From the NCBI GenBank assembly GCA_902599045.1, contig CACKEA010000002.1, forward strand, positions 226,501 to 290,500: a DNA stretch of 64,000 bases, in the 5' to 3' direction. Made by a program: the position numbers and the translations under genes. The stretch is from an uncultured Alphaproteobacteria bacterium. GTDB lineage: Bacteria > Pseudomonadota > Alphaproteobacteria > HIMB59. Every line of letters starts with the position of its first letter. Positions within the stretch are counted from its first letter, which is position 1. This document shows, piece by piece, positions 35,073-43,519 of the stretch. Under the pieces are notes generated by a model, which saw nothing but the letters and a program-made list of their open reading frames with translations, searched no databases and was not told the DNA's origin.

Positions 35073-36768
35073 ATTTAATAATCTTCCAGAATTATTTTAT
35101 TTTCAAGCAGATAAGAACGAAAATAATAATCACTTACTAAAACTCGACTCAAATGATCAAGTTGTTTCAATGAGTTGGTTAGAGACAAAAAATCTGACAA
35201 TGAAAATAAATAATTTTTTAGCAAACAAATATTTAGGTGAATTAGAGAGAGTTTTATTGGTTTCAGAAAATAGACCTGAATGGATGGCCTCTGATATCGC
35301 TATAATGTCTAATAAACTTATTTGTGTTCCCAACTATACAACATATACATCAAGAGATTTTGAGCATATTCTAAATGACTCTCAGCCTGTTGGTTTAATA
35401 GTTTCAAATAAAAATTTACTTCAGACAATTTTAACTGCCAGCGAAAAAATTAAATATAATTTCAAATTTATCTTATGTTTTGATTATTTTGAAAATAATT
35501 CAATTTCAAATTTAGCATTTTTAAATGACTTAACAGACGACAATAATGATAATAACAAAGAAAAAATTAAAGAAATTAAGCGCACAGATCCAGCTTGCAT
35601 TATATACACCTCAGGTACACAAGGATTACCGAAAGGTGTTATTTTAAGTCATGGGGGCATATTAAGCAATTGTGAAGGAGCATATGAACTTCTTAAAACT
35701 ATAAAGGGCCCAGATTTAACATTTCTTACTTGGTTACCTTTATCTCATTCATATGAACATTCAGTTCAATTTGTTCAGATTATTTTAGAATCAAAAGTAT
35801 TTTATAATAAAAGTATTGAAACACTTCTACCTACAATAAAAATTGCACAACCTCATATTATGACTGCTGTACCAAGATTTTATAATAATCTCCATGCAAA
35901 AATGAAGATCAATCTGAAAAATCAGTCTAATTTTAAAAAAAATTTGTTTAATAAGACTATCCAGTTAGGAACAAAAAAATTTAAAAATATTAAATTAAGT
36001 TTTAGTGAAAATATATTTAACCTAATATTAGATAAATTAGTCAGAAAAAAAGTAAAAAATAATTTTGGTGGCAGATTAGAGGCTTTTATATCAGGTGGAG
36101 GACCTCTTGATAGACAAGTAGGAGAAGCGCTTAATGCCCTTGGTTTAAAGACATTACAAGGTTATGGCTTAACAGAAACCTCACCAGTTGTAAGCTGTAA
36201 TTTATTAAATAAGGTAAAAGTTGATACAGTCGGTCCTATATTTCCTGGAGTTGAAGTTAAATTAGCAGAAGATGGTGAAATATTAGTTAAAGGTGAAAAC
36301 CTTATGCTGGGCTACTGGAATAATAAAGAAGCTACTGAGCAAACAATAAAAGATGGTTGGCTCCATACAGGGGATATTGGTGAATTTGATGAGGACAATT
36401 ATCTGAAAATAACAGATCGTAAAAAGGATATAATTGTTTCTCTAGGAGGTGATAATATAGCACCATCTAAGATTGAAAATTTATTAACTTTATCTCCTGA
36501 GATAGAACAAGCCTGTGTCTTTGGTGAACAAAAGAATTATATTGCAGCATTATTAGTATTAAGCTCAGAGAGTAAATCTAGTGATGAAGATATTCAAAGA
36601 TACATTGATGAAGTAAATAAAGACTTAACTCAACCAGAAAAAATAAAAAAGTTTATCTTTATTGACGAGCCTTTTAGTATTGAAAATAATCTAATGACTC
36701 CGACAATGAAAGTTAGAAGACATGAAGTACAAATAAAATATCAAAATCAAATTGATCAATTATTTTAA
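35065..36768 (+). CDS. AMP-dependent long-chain acyl-CoA synthetase
   Basis: ANL-superfamily acyl-CoA synthetases activate fatty acids to acyl-CoA through an acyl-AMP. The 567-residue protein has the P-loop-like IYTSGTQGLPKGV, the LQGYGLTETSPVV motif, GWLHTGDIGE, and the catalytic-lysine region near the end (TPTMKVRR). The layout is closest to the FadD15/bubblegum-like long-chain group. Chain-length preference cannot be read here. It overlaps the hydrolase gene by 8 bp and the exonuclease gene by one base. Confidence 0.88.
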   Translation: MNKFNNLPELFYFQADKNENNNHLLKLDSNDQVVSMSWLETKNLTMKINNFLANKYLGELERVLLVSENRPEWMASDIAIMSNKLICVPNYTTYTSRDFEHILNDSQPVGLIVSNKNLLQTILTASEKIKYNFKFILCFDYFENNSISNLAFLNDLTDDNNDNNKEKIKEIKRTDPACIIYTSGTQGLPKGVILSHGGILSNCEGAYELLKTIKGPDLTFLTWLPLSHSYEHSVQFVQIILESKVFYNKSIETLLPTIKIAQPHIMTAVPRFYNNLHAKMKINLKNQSNFKKNLFNKTIQLGTKKFKNIKLSFSENIFNLILDKLVRKKVKNNFGGRLEAFISGGGPLDRQVGEALNALGLKTLQGYGLTETSPVVSCNLLNKVKVDTVGPIFPGVEVKLAEDGEILVKGENLMLGYWNNKEATEQTIKDGWLHTGDIGEFDEDNYLKITDRKKDIIVSLGGDNIAPSKIENLLTLSPEIEQACVFGEQKNYIAALLVLSSESKSSDEDIQRYIDEVNKDLTQPEKIKKFIFIDEPFSIENNLMTPTMKVRRHEVQIKYQNQIDQLF

Positions 36769-37268
36769 TGCAATTATTTGCAGCTATAGATTTTGAGACA
36801 GCTACAAGTGAGAGAACATCAGCTTGTGCTATTGGTTATGTAATATTTAATAAAACTAAAATAATAAAAAAAGCGTCTCATTTAATAAAACCACCTAAAC
36901 CTGAAGTTCATTTTACGGATATTCATGGTTTAACATGGGATATGTTAAAGAAAGCTAAAACATTTGATAGAGTGTGGCGTCAAATTAAGAGTGAATTATT
37001 AGCCGTTGATTACTTTTTTGCACATAATGCACCTTTTGATCGATCTGTCCTGCACTCCTGTTGCTATTTTTATAATATTGATCTTCCCCAACAAGAATTT
37101 AAAGATACTGTTCTTATCGCCAGAAAATATTGGGAATTTGAAAATAATAAACTAAATACTGTATGTAAAAATTTAAGAATCCCTTTAAATCATCACGATG
37201 CATTATCGGACGCTAAAGGATGTGCCATGATAGTTATTGAAGCTTTTAAAAAAGGTTATTTTATTTAA
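36768..37268 (+). CDS. DnaQ-like 3'-5' exonuclease
   Basis: The 166-residue protein is a stand-alone DEDDh exonuclease domain: FAAIDFETAT (D-x-E), a HNAPFDRSVL second motif, and HHDALSDAKGCA containing the HxAxxD motif. It resembles the small exonuclease-domain proteins related to PolC/DnaQ epsilon rather than full DnaQ, which is longer. It ends the operon and overlaps the convergent MFS gene by 8 bp. Confidence 0.85.
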   Translation: MQLFAAIDFETATSERTSACAIGYVIFNKTKIIKKASHLIKPPKPEVHFTDIHGLTWDMLKKAKTFDRVWRQIKSELLAVDYFFAHNAPFDRSVLHSCCYFYNIDLPQQEFKDTVLIARKYWEFENNKLNTVCKNLRIPLNHHDALSDAKGCAMIVIEAFKKGYFI

Positions 37269-38454
37269 TTTTATTACCTACAAAGCTCATAGAAGAAAAA
37301 ATAATTATTAAGGCAAGGCTCATGTAAATTAAAGCTCTCATAGAATTAGTCTCATCTAATATTAACCCATATAAAAATGGGGAGGCTGCTGAGGCTAAGA
37401 CCCCAAAAAAAGTTAAAAGTGCTCTAATTGCCCCTAAGTTTTTAACTCCATACATTTCTGCCCATAAAGAATTAGATATATTTTCTGTAAGGCCATTTGA
37501 TAGCCCTAGTCCTGCCATGTAAAGATATAATACAAAAATATGATTTGAAAATAGCATCATAATAAATATTAAAGCCATGGGAATTAAGTGAAAAGTGATT
37601 ATTCTTCTACCTGAAAATTTATCAACTAAAAATCCAGAAACTAATGAGCCACCAATACCACAAATTGCATAAAAAATAAAACTGTGCGCAATATCTAATA
37701 TTGTCCAATTATTTAATTGACCAATAAAAACCTGATGAAATAAAAAGCCTGTTACTGTAAATGACATAATTAATGTAAGAGGTAAATAAAGATAAAATTT
37801 TAAATCTTTTAAGACATCCCTTCTTCTCCAAGAAAACGAGTTTTGTTCATCTTCATTTTCAAATCCAGTTTCACTTTTAAAATTATTCTTACTTAATAAA
37901 TAGTATAATAAAACTCCAAAAAATAAGAGTATAAATATAGATGAACTAAACCAGGTAATTCTCCATCCAAATGTTATGATTAAAATTACTACTACAAATG
38001 GATAAATCATTTCACCAATAGAAAAACCAAATCCAGATATAGCTAAAGCTTTTCCCCTATTGGCTTTAAAATATCTTGCTATAGTTGTTCTTGAAGTGTG
38101 CCCCATTAGTCCTTGTCCAAAAAGTCTTAAAAAATAAATAACAAAAAAAAGTAAAATTACATTAAATACAATGCTTGCAAAAAAACATGTTATAGAAAGA
38201 CCTAATACAATGGCTAAAGTATATTTCTTAAGAGAGACTGTATCTATGAGTTTACCAGCCCATATAATAGTTAATGCACTTAAAATTGTAGCTATAGAGT
38301 AAAGACTACCAAATTGTGTATTACTTAAGTTAAAAACTTCTCTGAAATCTTCACTAAATAGAGAAATAAAAAATGTTTGTCCAAATCCTGATGCAAATGC
38401 TATCAAAAAGCCAAATATTAATAAGTTAGAATTTTTATATATAAAATTTATCAA
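37261..38454 (-). CDS. Major facilitator superfamily transporter
   Basis: The 397-residue protein has about twelve hydrophobic helices. The TM2-3 loop has GKLIDTVSLKKY and the TM8-9 loop SGFLVDKFSGRR, the repeated MFS signature. The substrate is unknown. The start is TTG on the minus strand with no clear Shine-Dalgarno, so the first few residues are uncertain. It stands alone between a convergent exonuclease gene and a divergent CMD-family gene 62 bp away. Confidence 0.82.
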   Translation of the reverse strand: MINFIYKNSNLLIFGFLIAFASGFGQTFFISLFSEDFREVFNLSNTQFGSLYSIATILSALTIIWAGKLIDTVSLKKYTLAIVLGLSITCFFASIVFNVILLFFVIYFLRLFGQGLMGHTSRTTIARYFKANRGKALAISGFGFSIGEMIYPFVVVILIITFGWRITWFSSSIFILLFFGVLLYYLLSKNNFKSETGFENEDEQNSFSWRRRDVLKDLKFYLYLPLTLIMSFTVTGFLFHQVFIGQLNNWTILDIAHSFIFYAICGIGGSLVSGFLVDKFSGRRIITFHLIPMALIFIMMLFSNHIFVLYLYMAGLGLSNGLTENISNSLWAEMYGVKNLGAIRALLTFFGVLASAASPFLYGLILDETNSMRALIYMSLALIIIFSSMSFVGNKIK

Positions 38455-38516
38455 AACAAGAGGGATATTATGATTAAATGATTATATATCAATTATTATA
38501 AGTGAAAGGACTGCTC

Positions 38517-38924
38517 GTGAGCACAATTAAAAGGAATGATGATGAAAATCATCCAATTATAAAAGAAGTTTACCAAGATATTAAACAATCAAGAAACACA
38601 ACTTATATAGGTAATTTTTGGAGGTATTTAGCTTTCGATCCTGATTTACTCAAAAATGTATGGACTGATATTAAAAATATTATGGTAAAGGAAACCATAA
38701 TACCCAATAAGACAAAAGAAATGATTTATATGGCTGTTTCTATTACTAACAACTGTAGTTACTGTATTCACTCACATACAGCTGCAGCTAAAAAATTAGG
38801 TATGACTTCAGAGGAACACTCTGAATTTTTAAATATTATAGCGTTGGCTGCAAAAACAAATCAATTAGTAAATGGTATACAGGTACCAGTAGATGAAATT
38901 TTTAATGTAGATATAGAAAATTAA
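38517..38924 (+). CDS. Carboxymuconolactone decarboxylase (CMD/AhpD)-family protein
   Basis: The protein has the AhpD-like core NCSYCIHSHTAAAKKLGM with a CxxC-xx-H site, suggesting thiol-based peroxidase or disulfide chemistry. The ORF track starts at GTG 38502, but an AAAGGA element at 38505-38510 lies 6 bp before another GTG at 38517, so I place the start there, giving 135 residues and MSTIKRNDDENHP. It is followed 4 bp later by a very small membrane ORF. Confidence 0.8.
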   Translation: MSTIKRNDDENHPIIKEVYQDIKQSRNTTYIGNFWRYLAFDPDLLKNVWTDIKNIMVKETIIPNKTKEMIYMAVSITNNCSYCIHSHTAAAKKLGMTSEEHSEFLNIIALAAKTNQLVNGIQVPVDEIFNVDIEN

Positions 38925-38928
38925 AAAA

Positions 38929-39030
38929 ATGGATTTTTTAAATTGGTTTTGGAATGCAGGGGAGCTACTAATGATAATTGGTGTTGGAATAATTATTATT
39001 GGATTATTATTCTATAGGAAAAAAAAATAA
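38929..39030 (+). CDS. Putative 33-residue single-span membrane protein
   Basis: Below the ORF-track cutoff. The ATG at 38929 begins a 33-codon frame: a short amphipathic start (MDFLNWFWNAGE), one hydrophobic helix of about 17 residues (MIIGVGIIIIGLLF) and a positively charged end YRKKK, which fits a membrane helix with a cytoplasmic basic C-terminus. It starts 4 bp after the CMD gene stop, so it could be translated from the same message. I do not recognise a family. Confidence 0.45.
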   Translation: MDFLNWFWNAGELLMIIGVGIIIIGLLFYRKKK

Positions 39031-39095
39031 ATTTCTTACAAATTATTATTTAATTATTTTATTTATGAACATTCAATTTATTGTAATATAGATTT

Positions 39096-39332
39096 ATGTA
39101 TTACGATGATAATAATGACGACAATACTCTTTTAGGAAGACTTACGGAATTAAATAGAGCTTTAAGTCAAATGATGAGAAATACTAGTGAGAGAAACATA
39201 GTTGAAAAATTACATACTTACCAACTTGCTATAAAAAAAACTATTGAAGTAATGACTAAAAAACAACTTAATACTGTTTCTGAGTCCTCTAATGAATATG
39301 AGGATAGGTTAGAGCGTGGAGACTTTGATTAA
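39096..39332 (+). CDS. Small hypothetical protein, helical
   Basis: A 78-residue charged protein (MYYDDNNDDNTLL...) that is predicted by eye to be two helices, LLGRLTELNRALSQMMRN and IVEKLHTYQLAIKKTIEVM. There is no signal peptide or TM. I recognise no family. A TAATAT/TATAGA stretch lies within 6 bp of its ATG, so it may have its own promoter. It abuts the convergent ribA-like gene (3 bp gap). Confidence 0.5.
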   Translation: MYYDDNNDDNTLLGRLTELNRALSQMMRNTSERNIVEKLHTYQLAIKKTIEVMTKKQLNTVSESSNEYEDRLERGDFD

Positions 39333-39335
39333 TAT

Positions 39336-40454
39336 TTAGTCTAAACTCTTAAAACCGTAACCAGTTTTTTTTACTCTTGTTTTAAAATAATTCTTATTAA
39401 ATTTATTTATAGTAGGTTTTGTATTTATTTGTTTAACTATTTTAATACCAGCTTTTTTAAGTGATGATACTTTAGTGAAATTATTTGTAATAATATTGAC
39501 CTTATTTACTTTTAGTAACTTCAATATTTTTGCAGCTATATTAAAATCTCTTTCATCATCTAAAAAACCTATATTGTGATCAGCGTCAATTGTATCCAAA
39601 CCTTTCGATTGAAGAGAATAAGCACGCATTTTATTAGCTAAACCAATCCCTCTGCCTTCTTGATCTAGATATAATATGATTCCACCTTTATTTTTAATCA
39701 TATAGTTGATGGAACTATTTAATTGCTCCCCACAATCACATTTTCTAGAGTGAAATATATCCCCCGTAAAACATGCAGAGTGTATTCTAAGATTTGTAGG
39801 CTGTTTTAAATTTTTTGGTTTAATTATAATTGCAATATGTCTTCTAGCACCAATATAAGATTTAAAAATATTAAAAGATGTTGAAGACACATTAGGGAGT
39901 GGAACATTAGCACTAGAAACTAATTTTATACTATTTGTGATAAATTTATTCTGATTTTTAAGTTCTTTGTGATTAAATTTTAACAAACCAAGTTGTAAAA
40001 TTAGATTATCAATATTTTTAAAATATTTAGAATTAATTTTTTTAAAAACAAGTGAGGGAATAACTTTAGCATTTTTTGCTATATCTAAGCAGACATTATG
40101 AAAGTCTCTACTTTTATTGCAAACTACATTTTTAAATAATAATTTATTTTGATTAGATAAGGGGTTAATAAATAAATTTAAAATTGATTTATTGGATATT
40201 TTTTTATCAATTTTTAAGAATATATTAGATGTGATTTTATTATTGAAAATAGATTGCGCTTTTTGTTTTGTAATTAAAAGATATTTTTCCTTTAGTAAGT
40301 ACTTATTAAATTGATTTAGAATTTTATTTTCAGAGTGTTCAATATTAAAGAACATCCAATAGTTTTTATTATCTTTTATAACTATTGGTCTTCCCGTTCT
40401 TAACTCATTGATAGATCTATCAATAAAAGTACCATAATTTGATTTTAAACTCAT
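39336..40454 (-). CDS. GTP cyclohydrolase II homologue with a degenerate N-terminal lobe
   Basis: GTP cyclohydrolase II opens GTP to a diaminopyrimidine with loss of formate. The C-terminal half (about residues 200-372) has the three zinc cysteines in CFTGDIFHSRKCDCGEQL, the catalytic YLDQEGRGIGLANKMRAYSLQ, and the LDTIDAD-GF segment, so it looks active. The N-terminal 190 residues occupy the place of a RibB domain but lack its acidic metal motifs. It is divergent (41 bp) from a stand-alone RibD reductase and belongs to the putative pteridine-type cluster 39336-45270. It could serve riboflavin synthesis instead. Confidence 0.82.
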   Translation of the reverse strand: MSLKSNYGTFIDRSINELRTGRPIVIKDNKNYWMFFNIEHSENKILNQFNKYLLKEKYLLITKQKAQSIFNNKITSNIFLKIDKKISNKSILNLFINPLSNQNKLLFKNVVCNKSRDFHNVCLDIAKNAKVIPSLVFKKINSKYFKNIDNLILQLGLLKFNHKELKNQNKFITNSIKLVSSANVPLPNVSSTSFNIFKSYIGARRHIAIIIKPKNLKQPTNLRIHSACFTGDIFHSRKCDCGEQLNSSINYMIKNKGGIILYLDQEGRGIGLANKMRAYSLQSKGLDTIDADHNIGFLDDERDFNIAAKILKLLKVNKVNIITNNFTKVSSLKKAGIKIVKQINTKPTINKFNKNYFKTRVKKTGYGFKSLD

Positions 40455-40495
40455 AGACTATATATATACTTAATGACTGTTGATACAGATGATTG

Positions 40496-41326
40496 ATGAT
40501 AACAAAGCATAATATTTCCTCTCTATTTGAGTTTGTAAAAAATCAAAAAAAATCAAATAATTTAGGAGTTGATTTAATTAACAAATCGTTTGTCCTTAGT
40601 CAACATTCTAAAATAGCTGATATTTCAATAAACAAATATAAAGTTGTATTTAATTGTAAAATTGAAAAAAAGATTGAAGAAATTGGCCAAATATTATTGC
40701 CTATCTTAATGTTAAAAAAAAAATTTTATATTGGACAAATAGGCCAAAGCTTAGATGGTAAAATTGCTCTTTTAAATGGTAATTCTCATTATATAAACGA
40801 TAAAAATAGTATTTCTTATCTTCATAGTCTTCGTTCAATATGTGATGCTGTGGTGGTGGGGGTTAACACTATCAGAAAAGATGACCCTTTATTAACTACA
40901 AGAGCTATTAAGGGTCCAAACCCTCAACGAATAATTATCGATCCCTCATTAAAATTAACAAATAAATATCAAGTGTTTAAAGATGGTATGCCTAATATTA
41001 TATTTACCCATTCTAAATTAAATAAAAAATTTAATAACACTCAAATATACCAATTACCTGAAAGAAATTTTACCAATCTTATTTACCAAAATATTAATAG
41101 ATTAGGATATAAATTAGTATTAGTTGAAGGTGGTTCTAAAACTATATCTAAGTTTCTTGAAAATAAATTATTAAATATTATGCAATTTATTATTGCACCA
41201 ACTATTATCGGCTCTGGAATTAATTCTATAAATATTGAGCCTATAACTAATTTAAAAAATGTTATAAGGACCAAAAACAATATTTTTAAGTTTGGTAAAG
41301 AGATTATTGTAAGTTTAGAGTTTTAA
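40496..41326 (+). CDS. Stand-alone RibD C-terminal-type reductase
   Basis: RibD reductase domains (DHFR-like fold) reduce the ribosyl side chain of the GTP-cyclohydrolase product with NADPH. The domain lies at about 72-276: GQIGQSLDGKIALLNG, DAVVVGVNTIRKDDPLLTTR, NPQRIIIDPSLKL and LVEGGSKTISKFL. The N-terminal 70 residues lack the zinc deaminase motifs (no HAE or PCxxxG...C), so this is not a full RibD. I choose the ATG at 40496 over the TTG three bases earlier. It is divergent from the GTP cyclohydrolase II gene and overlaps the methyltransferase gene by 12 bp at its 3' end. Confidence 0.85.
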   Translation: MITKHNISSLFEFVKNQKKSNNLGVDLINKSFVLSQHSKIADISINKYKVVFNCKIEKKIEEIGQILLPILMLKKKFYIGQIGQSLDGKIALLNGNSHYINDKNSISYLHSLRSICDAVVVGVNTIRKDDPLLTTRAIKGPNPQRIIIDPSLKLTNKYQVFKDGMPNIIFTHSKLNKKFNNTQIYQLPERNFTNLIYQNINRLGYKLVLVEGGSKTISKFLENKLLNIMQFIIAPTIIGSGINSINIEPITNLKNVIRTKNNIFKFGKEIIVSLEF

Positions 41327-42103
41327 AGCTAAAAAATCTTTATTCCTTAATAATAATTTAGATTTATTAAGTCTGATATTTTCCCTTCTAAATTTTATCC
41401 ACGGTTCTAGGGAAATTTTATTTTTTTTAATAACGTTTTCGCAAAAGTTTATAAACATGTCTTGAAACATTTTATTTTTGGACACATTCCAATTTGAATT
41501 AAGTACAAAAGTTTTATGAGTTTTTGTGAAAACTTTATTTATTATTTGACTACAATTTTTTCCAACAGCTTTTTTTCCGATTCCTTTATCAGACTCCTGA
41601 TCTTTATTAAATAGTTGTAGAACATATTCATCATCTTTGTGTTTTGGATAAAATTTAAAATATCCATCATAATTAATTGAAAAATATATTACTTTTGTAT
41701 TTAAGTTCTGTTTCTTAAATTCATGAAACCACTTTTTGGGCATTATATCTAAATATGCTGATCCAGTGATAAGATCGTAATTTTCAAATTTAAATTTTTT
41801 TATATCTTTAATTAAATCAAATTTTTTATAATTAATATTAATAATTTTATTTGTATTAGCTGTTATTTTTTTGAACTCTTTGATTGACTCAAAAGATATA
41901 TCAATCATATCCCATTTTTGCTTAAACTTTATCTTAGGATACATATATCTATAGTTTGATCCTGTACCACATCCTAAATCTGCTATAGACAATATTTTAT
42001 GATCTTTAAAATATTTGTTTATTTTTTTGATTATTTTTTCATTTCTTGAAATTGCATCAATCTTTTCTCTATAAAATAGCCAATCATTATTAAATTTATG
42101 CAT
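41315..42103 (-). CDS. Class I SAM-dependent methyltransferase
   Basis: The 262-residue protein has the SAM-binding motif I IADLGCGTGSNYRY at about residue 41 and an acidic WDMIDIS motif II-like strand about 25 residues later. Nothing identifies its acceptor. It overlaps the upstream glycosyltransferase gene by 8 bp, so it is the last gene of the minus-strand run dehydrogenase-PTPS-like-glycosyltransferase-methyltransferase. The C-terminal part (about 180-262) is lineage-specific and basic. Confidence 0.82.
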   Translation of the reverse strand: MHKFNNDWLFYREKIDAISRNEKIIKKINKYFKDHKILSIADLGCGTGSNYRYMYPKIKFKQKWDMIDISFESIKEFKKITANTNKIININYKKFDLIKDIKKFKFENYDLITGSAYLDIMPKKWFHEFKKQNLNTKVIYFSINYDGYFKFYPKHKDDEYVLQLFNKDQESDKGIGKKAVGKNCSQIINKVFTKTHKTFVLNSNWNVSKNKMFQDMFINFCENVIKKNKISLEPWIKFRRENIRLNKSKLLLRNKDFLALKL

Positions 42104-43139
42104 TTTTAATTTCCTTTATGAATAAGTCTGCTGACTGTATGGGTGTTAGAAACTTTCTTTGATTTTTTCTGATCTTGTTTTGAATTTTAACATTATTAAA
42201 ATTTCTTAATATCAATTTTGACAAACTTTTTTCTTTAAAATCATTTAGATATATAATTCCATCTTTTTTAAGTGTGTTCATTAAAGTTAGAGTTTTAAAT
42301 GTGATTATCATTTTTTTTTGCTGTAGTGCATTTGCAAGGGACATCCCAAATCCTTCATATCTACTAACAGATATATAAAAATCACACTGTGAATATAGCT
42401 GTGATAAATGTTTTGTTGAGATATTGCTATAAAAACTTATTTTTTCTTCTAGTCCATAATTACTAATTATGTTTTGTAATTTGTTATAATATTTGCTCTC
42501 TCTTGTTGTATCCCCAACAATTTTTAATTTTACATTATCAATAAATCTTAATTCTTTAATGAGATATTGGTAATTTTTTCTCTCAATAATACTGCCAACT
42601 GATAGCAAATTAATATTTTTATCTTTTTTGACTTTAAATTTTTTTAATTTTTCAATTCCAGGCTCTACTATTTGAATTTTTTGTTTATTTATTTTAAATT
42701 TTTGAGCAATTAAATTTTTTGTTTCATTTGAAGTGACAATAATTTTGTTAGCTTTTGGATATAATTGCATTGCTTGCTTAACAAAATATTTACTTCTTTT
42801 ACTTTTAAATTCTAAATAAATAGGGTGATGTATTAATGCTATTATTTTGAATCTTTTAAGATTGACTATGATTTTATCAATAGTTTCAAAGACTAGTCCA
42901 TCAAAAACTAAAACTGAGTTATCTGATAGTTTATTTATAATATTTTTAAGAGTGATGATATCATTTTGTTTTTGAAAAGGATAATTTTCACTTAATTGAA
43001 AAGCTTTTAAATTAAAATTTAGTGTCTTAGCTCTTTGTAAAATATTTTTTTCATATATATATCCACCTGTTTTAGTATTAATGTCTCCAGGATAGAAAAA
43101 ATAGTAGGTTCTATTTGATTTCGTTGATATTTTGTTCAT
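42096..43139 (-). CDS. GT4-like glycosyltransferase
   Basis: The 347-residue protein is a GT-B fold transferase of the GT4 type. The N-lobe has a glycine-rich KTGGYIYEKN loop and the second lobe has NLLSVGSIIERKNYQYLI, then the sugar-nucleotide motif SRYEGFGMSLANALQQKK with the conserved E-x(7)-E-like spacing weakly preserved. Donor and acceptor are unknown. Its start lies 29 bp inside the PTPS-like gene, so the two are translationally coupled; this speaks for a shared product rather than envelope glycan synthesis. Confidence 0.85.
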   Translation of the reverse strand: MNKISTKSNRTYYFFYPGDINTKTGGYIYEKNILQRAKTLNFNLKAFQLSENYPFQKQNDIITLKNIINKLSDNSVLVFDGLVFETIDKIIVNLKRFKIIALIHHPIYLEFKSKRSKYFVKQAMQLYPKANKIIVTSNETKNLIAQKFKINKQKIQIVEPGIEKLKKFKVKKDKNINLLSVGSIIERKNYQYLIKELRFIDNVKLKIVGDTTRESKYYNKLQNIISNYGLEEKISFYSNISTKHLSQLYSQCDFYISVSRYEGFGMSLANALQQKKMIITFKTLTLMNTLKKDGIIYLNDFKEKSLSKLILRNFNNVKIQNKIRKNQRKFLTPIQSADLFIKEIKNA

Positions 43140-43518
43140 AAGAAGCCCAAGCTACATTTGACTCGGTTAGAATAATTTTAATTTTATGTAACTTGTCATA
43201 ATCTTCTGAGTATTCTTTTTGTAACTTTGAGCTTATTTTATCAAATATATCTTTAGCTAGGAATTCAGTAGATGTTATTGTGTTTTTAAATTCTTCAATT
43301 TCATCTAAATTTTTGTAACTATAAAATTTAAGTACATCAGATAGTATCTCTGTTACAACTCCTAAATCCATAATGATATTATATTTATTAACTTCTTTTG
43401 CATAAAACTCTGCATCAACTATATAGGTTGCACCATGCATATTTTGGGCGGGACCAAAGACTTCTCCAGGTAGTGAATGTGCTATTAAAATATTGTTTCT
43501 TACTGTTATTGAATACAT
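43111..43518 (-). CDS. 6-pyruvoyl-tetrahydropterin synthase/QueD-like protein with altered metal site
   Basis: PTPS-family proteins act on dihydroneopterin triphosphate. The 135-residue protein has the fold's landmarks: IAHSLPG (H14, first zinc ligand), MHGATYIVDAEF (H28), STEFLAKDIFD (family TxEN-type glutamate) and LTESNVAWASYE (C-terminal glutamate). However the third zinc histidine of HGH is alanine (A30) and the catalytic cysteine before it is absent (GPAQNMHGA). From memory, this MHGAT version recurs in other alphaproteobacteria, so it is a distinct subfamily. It overlaps the glycosyltransferase by 29 bp and follows the dehydrogenase by 1 bp. Confidence 0.8.
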   Translation of the reverse strand: MYSITVRNNILIAHSLPGEVFGPAQNMHGATYIVDAEFYAKEVNKYNIIMDLGVVTEILSDVLKFYSYKNLDEIEEFKNTITSTEFLAKDIFDKISSKLQKEYSEDYDKLHKIKIILTESNVAWASYEQNINEIK

Positions 43519-43519
43519 A

